The translations under genes and the position numbers were made by a program. This document shows, one piece after another, positions 7,231 to 12,730 of a DNA stretch of 12,730 nt (its first letter is position 1; every line of letters begins with the position of its first letter). Under the pieces are notes generated by a model that saw only the letters and a list, made by a program, of their open reading frames with translations, was not told the origin of the DNA and ran no database searches. Source of the DNA: Eubacteriaceae bacterium (GTDB lineage Bacteria > Bacillota > Clostridia > Lachnospirales > Lachnospiraceae); assembly GCA_902362875.1 (NCBI GenBank), contig CABIYF010000041.1, positions 1-12,730 of the forward strand, given 5' to 3'.

Positions 7231-7761
7231 ATGAGAGATGCTTTACGGGATGAGATGATCAAGAAGATATGTGTCCGAGACACAGACAATATACTGGATG
7301 TCGGTTGCGGTGATGGTACTTTTTTACATGAGCTGACACGCTGGAAAGACGTTGAGGGATATGGTATTGATGAATCTGAAGATAAGATTCTTGCTGCAAA
7401 GTCAAACTGGCCGGAACTTCATTTTGAGACAGGCTACAGTGATTTTCTTTCTTTTGACGATAACAGTTTCCGTGTGATCACAGTATGTGATGATTTCCAC
7501 ACATTTAAAGATCCACAGAAGTTCGTCGATGAGGCATTTCGTGTTTTAGTTCCTGGTGGAAGACTTTACATTGGTGAGTCTGCTCTGCCTGAAGCTTTAC
7601 GAATTGTGTCTAATATTCCATCCTATCTAACTTCCGGTGACAACCGCAGACACTCTACTTATGAGACTTTAGAATATTTCAAGAATGCAGGACTTACCAA
7701 ATTCCGGGTATATAAGAAGAAACGTTTGCTTCTTGTCTCTGCAAAAAAACCTTTATCATAG
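7231..7761 (+). CDS. Small class I SAM-dependent methyltransferase
   Basis: From ATG 7231 the product is 176 residues, a compact Rossmann-fold methyltransferase of the Methyltransf_11/25 type. Motif I, ILDVGCGDG (21-29), binds S-adenosylmethionine. GYGIDES supplies the acidic end of strand beta-2, ITVCDDFHTFKDP is the strand beta-4 region, and AFRVLVPGGRLYIGES is the usual post-motif strand and turn. Near the C-terminus, TYETLEYFKNAGLTKFRVYKKK forms the last strand pair. Relatives act on small molecules such as quinone or lipid precursors, or on unknown acceptors; nothing here identifies the substrate. The start follows from the ribosome site and from promoter P1, which leaves no room for a longer protein. 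It is followed directly by a strong terminator shared with convergent spoIIR. It may also be reached by read-through from nudC. Confidence 0.85.
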   Translation: MRDALRDEMIKKICVRDTDNILDVGCGDGTFLHELTRWKDVEGYGIDESEDKILAAKSNWPELHFETGYSDFLSFDDNSFRVITVCDDFHTFKDPQKFVDEAFRVLVPGGRLYIGESALPEALRIVSNIPSYLTSGDNRRHSTYETLEYFKNAGLTKFRVYKKKRLLLVSAKKPLS

Positions 7762-7777
7762 AATACATAATTTTAAG

Positions 7778-7813
7778 ATGGAGCCGATACGATCTGTATC
7801 AGCTCCATTTTTT
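7778..7813 (+). terminator. Intrinsic terminator of the methyltransferase gene
   Basis: ATGGAGCCGATAC (7778-7790) pairs with GTATCAGCTCCAT (7796-7808) with one mismatch and a 5-base loop, followed by six T (7808-7813). On the minus strand the same hairpin lies just past the spoIIR stop but lacks a T-run, so it mainly serves the plus strand. Confidence 0.9.
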
Positions 7814-7814
7814 C

Positions 7815-8462
7815 TTATGCTTCAAACAACCATCCTAGATATTTCTCTTTTGTGATTTTCTCAACTGCTTTTCTTCCTAAAAGTTTCTCCATCTTTTTTC
7901 TTGCTGTATTGTTGATCCTTACCTTGTCATCTTTTGTTACGCAAAGATCCGGGAACATGACACACCACCAATTGTGGCCTTTGGCTTCTCCGAGATCTAT
8001 TCTTAATGCATCGTAGATACCTTCTGGAAATGTATATTGTCCATAACTTTTCTCTGGGAATTTTTCCTGTACAAAATGTACGGTTACCTTTTGTTTTACT
8101 CCCTCTTTCTTTAATATTTCCTGTGCTGTATTTTTTATTCTGTTTTTTTGTATTTTTAAGATGTAAAATGCTTCCTCTTTTGTATCTGCTCCGTCCATCA
8201 TCTGACTGACTTTACCGATCACAGCATCTCTTACTTTTAATTTACATGCCTGGTCAAACCTGCTGTCACTGTTGGCTCTGACATGAAAACGGATCAGATT
8301 GTTTTTTAAATTCTGCTGTATTTTATTTTGCTGTATTTTATGAGAAGTATATCTTTGCCATATCATGATGCTTCCAGCAATTATGATAAAGAAAAGACAT
8401 CCTCTGATCATGTTCTTTTTACTTATACTCTTTTCATTCATCTTCTTTTTGTTCATGTTCAA
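7815..8462 (-). CDS. spoIIR: Stage II sporulation protein R
   Basis: SpoIIR is made in the forespore under sigma-F, is exported to the intermembrane space, and triggers the protease SpoIIGA to process pro-sigma-E in the mother cell. The 215-residue product fits: one N-terminal membrane helix or signal anchor (about 21-37, FFIIIAGSIMIW), then the family blocks LIRFHVRANSDS, ACKLKVRDAV and HNWWCVMFPDLC. The length is normal for the family. The start is uncertain. TTG 8462 has AGGG six bases upstream, whereas ATG 8456 and ATG 8441 have no better site; all give the same mature protein. A faint sigma-F-like pattern lies upstream but is not convincing. The gene is alone on its transcript and converges on the methyltransferase gene. 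Its presence says the organism, or a recent ancestor, forms endospores. Confidence 0.93.
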   Translation of the reverse strand: MNMNKKKMNEKSISKKNMIRGCLFFIIIAGSIMIWQRYTSHKIQQNKIQQNLKNNLIRFHVRANSDSRFDQACKLKVRDAVIGKVSQMMDGADTKEEAFYILKIQKNRIKNTAQEILKKEGVKQKVTVHFVQEKFPEKSYGQYTFPEGIYDALRIDLGEAKGHNWWCVMFPDLCVTKDDKVRINNTARKKMEKLLGRKAVEKITKEKYLGWLFEA

Positions 8463-8569
8463 AGGATGCCCTGTTTATTCATTTCTATTCATAAATTATT
8501 TTTACATGTCCAATTGATAATTGTCTGAAATTTTATACAAAGATATCTGTATTTTCATAAAATTCAGGG

Positions 8570-8598
8570 TTGACGAATCCGATTCATTATAGTAACCT
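8570..8598 (+). promoter_or_regulatory. Possible promoter of the ZTP riboswitch RNA
   Basis: TTGACG (8570-8575, 5 of 6) is followed 17 bases later by TAACCT (8593-8598), a weak -10. Transcription would begin just before the aptamer, near 8605. A better hexamer, TATAGT at 8589-8594, has no -35 at the right distance. The -35 box is good and the position is right, but the -10 is poor. Confidence 0.4.
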
Positions 8599-8606
8599 AA
8601 TACCCA

Positions 8607-8682
8607 TGAGGTCATATGACTGACGGAGCACGTGGAATCAACCACATGGGAGTATGATCATTAATCGCCGGCCGTCTGGGCA
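8607..8682 (+). promoter_or_regulatory. ZTP (pfl motif) riboswitch aptamer
   Basis: This RNA binds ZTP/ZMP, which build up when 10-formyl-tetrahydrofolate is short, and normally turns on purine or one-carbon genes. P1 pairs GGTCATA (8610-8616) with TATGATC (8653-8659), one G-U pair. Inside it are the conserved GACTGACGG core and the P2 hairpin GTGG/CCAC (8632-8635 with 8642-8645). P3 is the signature hairpin GCCGGCCGTCTGGGC (8667-8681). The pseudoknot pairs GACGG (8622-8626) with CCGTC (8672-8676). Every expected element is present and closely resembles the known Fusobacterium ulcerans example as I remember it. No gene on this strand follows it. Confidence 0.9.
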
Positions 8683-8709
8683 ATCTTGTCTGGACGTGCG
8701 GCGTTTTTT
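8666..8709 (+). terminator. Expression-platform terminator of the ZTP riboswitch
   Basis: CGCCG (8666-8670) pairs with CGGCG (8699-8703) and CGTC (8673-8676) with GACG (8693-8696), followed by six T (8704-8709). The left arm is made of aptamer P3 and pseudoknot bases, so ligand-bound aptamer and terminator exclude each other. This is the classical ZTP design in which ligand turns expression on. Confidence 0.88.
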
Positions 8710-8829
8710 AGTTTGTTACTACATTTTAGACAGAACGAAACATCTGTCAGCCCTAAAAAATCACTCAATTTTTCTCTTTTTAAATTTTTCACTTTACACG
8801 CTCCACCGTCCAGATTTATATTTGTAATC
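8710..8829. other. Gene-less stretch after the riboswitch
   Basis: No plus-strand frame with a ribosome site is found between the riboswitch terminator and the next terminator. There is one hairpin, GACAGA/TCTGTC (8729-8734 with 8743-8748). On the minus strand a 43-codon frame (8792 down to 8661) begins at GTG 8 bases after GGTGGAG and contains CLKC; it ends antisense to the riboswitch and is probably chance. The stretch may be what is left after loss of the regulated gene. Confidence 0.5.
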
Positions 8830-8865
8830 AAAAAAGAATCCTGTTATTTTTCAGGATTCTTTTTT
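8830..8865. terminator. Bidirectional terminator
   Basis: A 13-base perfect stem, AAAAAGAATCCTG (8831-8843) with CAGGATTCTTTTT (8852-8864), gives a T-run in both directions. On the minus strand it ends the alpha-glucosidase transcript about 50 bases after its stop. On the plus strand it would end any read-through from the ZTP riboswitch. Confidence 0.88.
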
Positions 8866-8912
8866 ATACTCTTTTTGAAGTCTATACTGTTTTTTAATTT
8901 ATACTCTTTTTA

Positions 8913-10583
8913 TCACTTAGAATAAACAACACATTCATATGGTTTCATTTTTAATGTATTTCCGATCACTGTTGTCTGCTCATAATTGACAAATACAACA
9001 TTTTCATAATCTTCTAACAATTCGATATCTTTTTCTTCTGAACTGAAATTACAGATCAATACAAGTTTCTGCTCTTTATAAGATCTGCTGTATGAAAAAA
9101 TGTGATCCTTTTTCTCATACATCGGTTTCAAATCACCATACGTTAAAATTTCATTGTATTCTTCTGACTTGCGAAATGCGATCAGCCGCTTATAAAAATT
9201 CAAAATGGATCCATATTCTTTTTCTTCATCCGCAACATTGACCATTTTATAATTTTCATTCACTGGCATCCAAGGTTTCCCCTTTGAAAATCCTGCATTA
9301 TCTTCAGAACTCCATTGCATTGGTGTTCTCGCATTATCTCTGCTGTGATGTCCTGCAATGTCCAATGCCTGTTCTTTGGACATTCCTGAACGTAATGCGA
9401 TATGATACTGATTGATCGTTTCCAGATCATTAAATTCATCATATTTCCAACGCCGGTTGCTCATTCCAATTTCCTGTCCCTGATACAAGAACGGCAATCC
9501 TCTCTCGCAAAGAATGATCGTCGCAAGTGCTGACAGACTGTAAAATCCATAATCTTCTTCTGGAATAAACAAGCTTGCACCTCTTGGCTGGTCATGATTT
9601 TCAATAATATTTGCTTCAAACCCAGCCTTCTCAACGATCTTTTGATTATGGAATGTCTCATCTCTCCATTTATCAAATGGCTGCGGCCAGTCATAATTCA
9701 TATAATTGTTGCCTTTTCGGTAAGCATGACACGGTTCAAACGCAAAGATCGTGGAAAAATATCCTTCATCCCCGATAAACCGTGGAAGAATATCTTCTTT
9801 CACAAACATTGCCTCACCCACCGTCAGTGCATCATATGGTTCAAAACAACGTTGCTTCATCTCCATCAGGAAATCACCGATTCCAGTCACTTTATCTGGT
9901 ATTTTATAGACATCCGCAAGCCCATCCGGTCCATCTGGTTTTAAATCGCTCCACGTCAGATCTTTCTTAATATTCATGATCGCATCAATCCGAAACCCGG
10001 AAAGTCCAAGATCCATCCACCAGCAGATCATCTCATAAATCTTCTCACGGACAACCTCATTCTCCCAGTTAAGATCTGGCTGTTCCTTCGCAAACGAATG
10101 CAGATAAAACTTATTATCATACCCCGGAACTTTCTCCCAGACACTCCCACCAAAATAAGACCTCCAGTTCGTCGGCGGCTGCCCATTTTTGCCATCTTTG
10201 ATATAGAAATACGCTCCATATTCACCATCCGGGTCCTGCATCGCTTTTTGGAACCATTCATGTTCACTGGAACAATGATTCACAACAAGATCCATCAGAA
10301 TATACATATCTCTTTTCTTCGCTTCCGCAATCAACTGCTTCATATCATCCATCGATCCAAACATAGGATCAATCGCATAGTAATCGGAAATATCATAACC
10401 GTTATCCACCATCGGAGACTGATACATCGGAGATATCCACAAAATATCGATTCCCAAGTCTTTTAGGTAATCAAGTTTGTTGATAATTCCTTGGATGTCA
10501 CCGATTCCGTCGTTATTTGTATCCATGAAACTTTTTGGGTAGATTTGATATGCTATTTTGTTGTGCCACCATTTTTTGTTCAT
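8913..10583 (-). CDS. GH13 alpha-glucosidase (oligo-1,6-glucosidase/maltase type)
   Basis: This 556-residue cytoplasmic enzyme belongs to glycoside hydrolase family 13, subfamily 31 type, which releases glucose from the non-reducing end of malto- or isomalto-oligosaccharides by a retaining mechanism. Seen in order: WWHNKIAYQIYPKSF at the N-terminus; a calcium-loop-like DTNNDGIGD (21-29); MDLVVNH (97-103); GFRIDAI with nucleophile D200; GEAMF with acid/base E257; ENHDQPR with D331 as third acid. There is no signal peptide, so the sugars must be imported. The residue after the nucleophile is A201, where isomaltases often have Val, so substrate preference is open; trehalose-6-phosphate or dextran-oligosaccharide activity cannot be excluded. 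ATG 10583 has AAAGGA about 11 bases upstream. The gene stands alone, with no sugar transporter or regulator beside it, between the dxs-like gene and a bidirectional terminator. Confidence 0.9.
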   Translation of the reverse strand: MNKKWWHNKIAYQIYPKSFMDTNNDGIGDIQGIINKLDYLKDLGIDILWISPMYQSPMVDNGYDISDYYAIDPMFGSMDDMKQLIAEAKKRDMYILMDLVVNHCSSEHEWFQKAMQDPDGEYGAYFYIKDGKNGQPPTNWRSYFGGSVWEKVPGYDNKFYLHSFAKEQPDLNWENEVVREKIYEMICWWMDLGLSGFRIDAIMNIKKDLTWSDLKPDGPDGLADVYKIPDKVTGIGDFLMEMKQRCFEPYDALTVGEAMFVKEDILPRFIGDEGYFSTIFAFEPCHAYRKGNNYMNYDWPQPFDKWRDETFHNQKIVEKAGFEANIIENHDQPRGASLFIPEEDYGFYSLSALATIILCERGLPFLYQGQEIGMSNRRWKYDEFNDLETINQYHIALRSGMSKEQALDIAGHHSRDNARTPMQWSSEDNAGFSKGKPWMPVNENYKMVNVADEEKEYGSILNFYKRLIAFRKSEEYNEILTYGDLKPMYEKKDHIFSYSRSYKEQKLVLICNFSSEEKDIELLEDYENVVFVNYEQTTVIGNTLKMKPYECVVYSK

Positions 10584-10616
10584 GATATTGTTGTTCCTTT
10601 CTAATTTAGCTTGAAG

Positions 10617-10690
10617 GGTAGTCGTTAGCCATTCAGGAGCTTAGTACAGCTGCGTGTGAGTCGAGCGAGAGCGCGTCGCAGACAGATAAC
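10617..10690. repeat. GC-rich hairpin element in the alpha-glucosidase leader
   Basis: A stretch much richer in G and C than its surroundings holds a CTGCG/CGCAG stem (10650-10654 with 10677-10681) and an outer GGGT/ACCC pair near its ends. The loop contains GAGCGAGAGCGCG. On the minus strand no T-run follows, so it is not an obvious terminator of the upstream gene; on the plus strand a T-run (10693-10697) follows 11 bases later. It could be an extragenic repeat or an RNA structure in the 5' leader. Confidence 0.4.
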
Positions 10691-10697
10691 CCTTTTT

Positions 10698-10728
10698 ATA
10701 ATATTCCACCAATAATTTTCGGCATCAA
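10698..10728 (-). promoter_or_regulatory. Weak candidate promoter of the alpha-glucosidase gene
   Basis: On the minus strand TTGATG (10723-10728) and TATTAT (10698-10703) are 19 bases apart, longer than ideal and without a clear dyad between them. If used, the transcript would carry the GC-rich hairpin in a leader of about 110 bases. Read-through from the dxs-like gene is the alternative, since no terminator lies between them. Confidence 0.3.
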
Positions 10729-10742
10729 CTACAAATTAAAAT

Positions 10743-12485
10743 TTACAAATCTTCCACAATCTGCTCAACTGTCAATCGATTCTTCTGAAGAAGTTCATTA
10801 ACATCATATCGATCCAACAATTCTTTCTTAACTCCATAATTCAATACCTTCATATCGGAATTACCATAGAATCGTGCGATCTTCTCTCCGAATCCGCCTT
10901 CTAAGAATCCATCTTCTAATGTAATCACTACATCATGATCTTTCTTAAGATCTTCTAATAATGCTTCATCAATTCCAGTAATATAATATGGATTGATCAC
11001 GGTTGCTTTTGTTCCAGTCTTAGCTTCAATTGCTTTGGCTGCTTCGCATCCTAAATTATAGAATGTTCCAAGTCCGATGACTGCAACTTTGCTTCCTTTT
11101 TGTGTTACTTCGTATTTGTTTAACTGGCTGAAGTCTTTTGTTACTTCTTTGCCGTCGGAGATCATTTCTCCTCCTGGCAGTTTGATCGCTACAGGATACT
11201 GATCCTGATCGATACTCCAGTCTAACATTGCTAGGTATTCTTCTTTTGTTATTGGTGCTAAGTATACCAGATTCGGAATGTTGCTCATCATTGGGATGTC
11301 CTGTAATCCAAGATGTGTTACGTCATTCATTCCGTATACAGATCCCCAGAATGTAACGATTGTTGCTGGGTTGCTGTCGATGCAGAGGTCCTGTGTGATC
11401 TGGTCGTATGTTCTCTGTACGAATGTTGAATATACTCCGTAAACTGGTTTTCCTCCGCCTGCTGCGATTCCGGCTGCCATTGCCATTGCTGTTTCTTCTG
11501 CGATTCCAACATCGATAAACTGTTTTCCAGCTTCCTTACGTTTATCTTCTGTGAATCCCATAACGGTTGGTGTTGCAGATGTGATGGCTACTACCTTTTT
11601 GTCTTCTTTCATTTTCTTTAACAGATATTCTGCTGTTACACTTGAGAAATCTTCTGCATCAAATGAATATAAAGGTTCTCCTGTTTCCACATTAAATGGG
11701 GCACAGTAATGCCAGTTTTCTTTCTGTTCTTCGGCTAATTTATATCCTTTTCCTTTTTGCGTATTAATATGAACGACAACTGCTTTTTTTGTATCTTTGA
11801 CCTGTCTGAATGCTTCGATCAGGTCTGCGACTTTATTTCCTTCTTTGACATAAATGTAATCTAATCCCATGGCCTTGAAAAGATTGCATTTTGCTTCTCC
11901 GTTTGTCTCACGAAGTTCTTTTAAATTCTCATATAATCCACCGTGATTTTCTGCGATAGACATGTCATTATCATTGACTACGATGATTAAGTTTCCACCT
12001 AATTCTGCTGCATAATCAAGTCCTTCTAAAGCTTCTCCGCCACTTAAAGATCCATCACCGATCACTGCGATCACATTTCCATCTTCTTCTTTTAAATCTC
12101 TTGCTTTGGCAAGTCCAAGTGCAAGACTTACAGAAGTTGATGTATGCCCAATTGTGAAATGGTCATGTTCACTTTCTCCAGGATTGCTGTATCCTGATAC
12201 ATCGTCATAATGTTCTTCATATAAGAATGCATCTTTTCGTCCTGTTAACATCTTGTGTGGATAAGACTGATGGGATACATCATATACGATCTTGTCTTTT
12301 GGTGATTCAAATACATAATGCATGGCGATCGTTGCTTCTACCATACCAAAGTTTGGTCCGAAGTGACCTCCATGTTTACTTAATTTCTCTAATAATGCCT
12401 TACGAATCTCTTCTGCAAGGACATTTAACTGGTCATCGGATAATTTCTTGACATCTTCTGGTCCATTGATATTTTCAATATACAT
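10743..12485 (-). CDS. dxs: Short Dxs-family (1-deoxyxylulose-5-phosphate synthase-like) thiamine-diphosphate enzyme
   Basis: Dxs joins pyruvate and glyceraldehyde 3-phosphate to make the precursor of isoprenoids, thiamine and pyridoxal. This 580-residue protein has the Dxs domain order. Conserved: GGHFG (H41), DVSHQSYPHKMLTGR (H72), the thiamine-diphosphate motif GDG (143-145) to NDN (171-173), catalytic E330 in GIAEE, YSTFVQRTYDQ (352-362) and TH (H391). Unusual: it lacks about 40 residues of canonical Dxs, mainly after NDNDMSI, and AEQH reads AEET. By alignment from memory to the E. coli enzyme, phosphate-binding R420 becomes W380, D427 becomes N387 and R478 becomes G438. A shorter class of Dxs-annotated proteins is known in Firmicutes; whether it makes deoxyxylulose phosphate is doubtful here. 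The start ATG 12485 has AAGGAG 7 bases upstream. A MerR-type promoter precedes it, and no terminator follows before the alpha-glucosidase gene. Confidence 0.85.
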   Translation of the reverse strand: MYIENINGPEDVKKLSDDQLNVLAEEIRKALLEKLSKHGGHFGPNFGMVEATIAMHYVFESPKDKIVYDVSHQSYPHKMLTGRKDAFLYEEHYDDVSGYSNPGESEHDHFTIGHTSTSVSLALGLAKARDLKEEDGNVIAVIGDGSLSGGEALEGLDYAAELGGNLIIVVNDNDMSIAENHGGLYENLKELRETNGEAKCNLFKAMGLDYIYVKEGNKVADLIEAFRQVKDTKKAVVVHINTQKGKGYKLAEEQKENWHYCAPFNVETGEPLYSFDAEDFSSVTAEYLLKKMKEDKKVVAITSATPTVMGFTEDKRKEAGKQFIDVGIAEETAMAMAAGIAAGGGKPVYGVYSTFVQRTYDQITQDLCIDSNPATIVTFWGSVYGMNDVTHLGLQDIPMMSNIPNLVYLAPITKEEYLAMLDWSIDQDQYPVAIKLPGGEMISDGKEVTKDFSQLNKYEVTQKGSKVAVIGLGTFYNLGCEAAKAIEAKTGTKATVINPYYITGIDEALLEDLKKDHDVVITLEDGFLEGGFGEKIARFYGNSDMKVLNYGVKKELLDRYDVNELLQKNRLTVEQIVEDL

Positions 12486-12523
12486 GTTCTTTCTCCTTAT
12501 CTGATTTATTCTGTTCGTTTTTT

Positions 12524-12554
12524 ATTATACGAGTTGGAGTACACTCTAAGTCAA
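12524..12554 (-). promoter_or_regulatory. MerR-type promoter/operator of the dxs-like gene
   Basis: On the minus strand TTGACT (12549-12554) and TATAAT (12524-12529) are 19 bases apart, too far for efficient unaided use by sigma-A. Inside the spacer lies the dyad TTGGAGT-AC-ACTCTAA (12534-12549; half-sites match at 6 of 7). Over-long spacers with a central dyad of this sequence are the hallmark of MerR-family activators, and the half-site resembles those of the NmlR/AdhR aldehyde- or electrophile-sensing branch. No merR gene lies in the window. Confidence 0.75.
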
Positions 12555-12644
12555 GATTTTTTTACTGCAAAATATAAAGGAAACTTTTCGAAATGACGAT
12601 TTAATGTTAAAATAATGACAGGATAAAGAACAAATAAATAGGTA

Positions 12645-12674
12645 ATTGCGAAACTCACGGTGCTCGTTCGCAAT
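12645..12674. repeat. Inverted repeat with 14-base loop
   Basis: ATTGCGAA (12645-12652) and TTCGCAAT (12667-12674) form a perfect 8-base stem. The loop contains GTGCTC. No T-run follows in either direction, so it is not a standard terminator. The region 12555-12730 otherwise holds no recognisable gene. Confidence 0.5.
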
Positions 12675-12692
12675 CTTGAACCAAAACAAGGT

Positions 12693-12717
12693 AGAATTCG
12701 TGCAGAGCACGAATTCT
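12693..12717. repeat. Perfect 11-base inverted repeat
   Basis: AGAATTCGTGC (12693-12703) and GCACGAATTCT (12707-12717) form a perfect stem with a 3-base loop. It lacks a T-run inside the window. Its GAGCAC (12705-12710) is the exact complement of GTGCTC in the loop of the preceding hairpin, so the two could pair in RNA. Confidence 0.55.
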
Positions 12718-12730
12718 GAAATGAAAAATA

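Noticed and set aside
8476..8506. A sigma-F-like promoter for spoIIR (TGTAAA, 15 bases, GAAATGAATA on the minus strand)
   Set aside because: Only a loose match to the sigma-F pattern in very AT-rich DNA; a sigma-F promoter is expected for this gene, but this one cannot be supported by eye.
8686..8925. A 79-codon plus-strand frame after the ZTP riboswitch that could be taken as the regulated gene
   Set aside because: Its start lies inside the riboswitch terminator, it has no ribosome site, it runs through the next terminator into the end of the alpha-glucosidase gene, and its Phe-rich product resembles no family I know.
10617..10690. Terminator of the dxs-like gene
   Set aside because: The hairpin is not followed by a T-run on the minus strand, and the T-rich side belongs to the opposite strand.
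12645..12717. CRISPR-like repeats at the right edge
   Set aside because: The two hairpins have different stems and there are no regularly spaced identical repeats.

Overview
The window looks like a chromosomal segment of a low-GC, endospore-forming anaerobic Firmicute, most likely a gut Lachnospiraceae-type clostridium. The grounds are AT-rich intergenic DNA, near-consensus sigma-A promoters, T-tailed hairpin terminators, a SpoIIR sporulation protein, a ZTP riboswitch of the Fusobacterium/Clostridia type, and a TnpV gene of the kind carried by clostridial mobile elements. The genus is an inference; no rRNA or other marker is present.

Layout, left to right. (1) 1-1864 is an accessory patch: a consensus promoter firing out of the left edge over a palindrome, a TnpV gene of visibly higher GC, and a secreted leucine-rich-repeat/Ig-like protein gene whose 3' end runs into the TnpV leader and is probably truncated. 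(2) 1910-5005 holds a large YhgE/Pip-family membrane protein with its own consensus promoter, upstream direct repeats and terminator. (3) 5013-5945 is a membrane-anchored family 2 glycosyltransferase. (4) On the plus strand are a NudC-type NAD(H) pyrophosphatase (6129-7082) and a small SAM-dependent methyltransferase (7231-7761) with one or two promoters of its own. (5) spoIIR (7815-8462, minus) converges on the methyltransferase across one hairpin. (6) 8463-8912 carries a complete plus-strand ZTP riboswitch with its expression-platform terminator, but no recognisable gene follows it. (7) 8913-10583 (minus) is a GH13 alpha-glucosidase. (8) 10743-12485 (minus) is a short Dxs-family enzyme that has lost two arginines expected to hold the substrate phosphate; it is preceded by a promoter with a 19-bp spacer containing a MerR-family dyad. 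(9) The right edge holds two hairpins and no gene.

Most genes are single-gene transcription units with their own promoters and terminators, and no long operon is visible. No complete new multi-gene system is evident. The points most worth attention are the orphan ZTP riboswitch and the MerR-type control of a Dxs-like enzyme with an altered substrate site; both are regulatory or biochemical oddities around central metabolism (purine/folate status and a thiamine-diphosphate enzyme).
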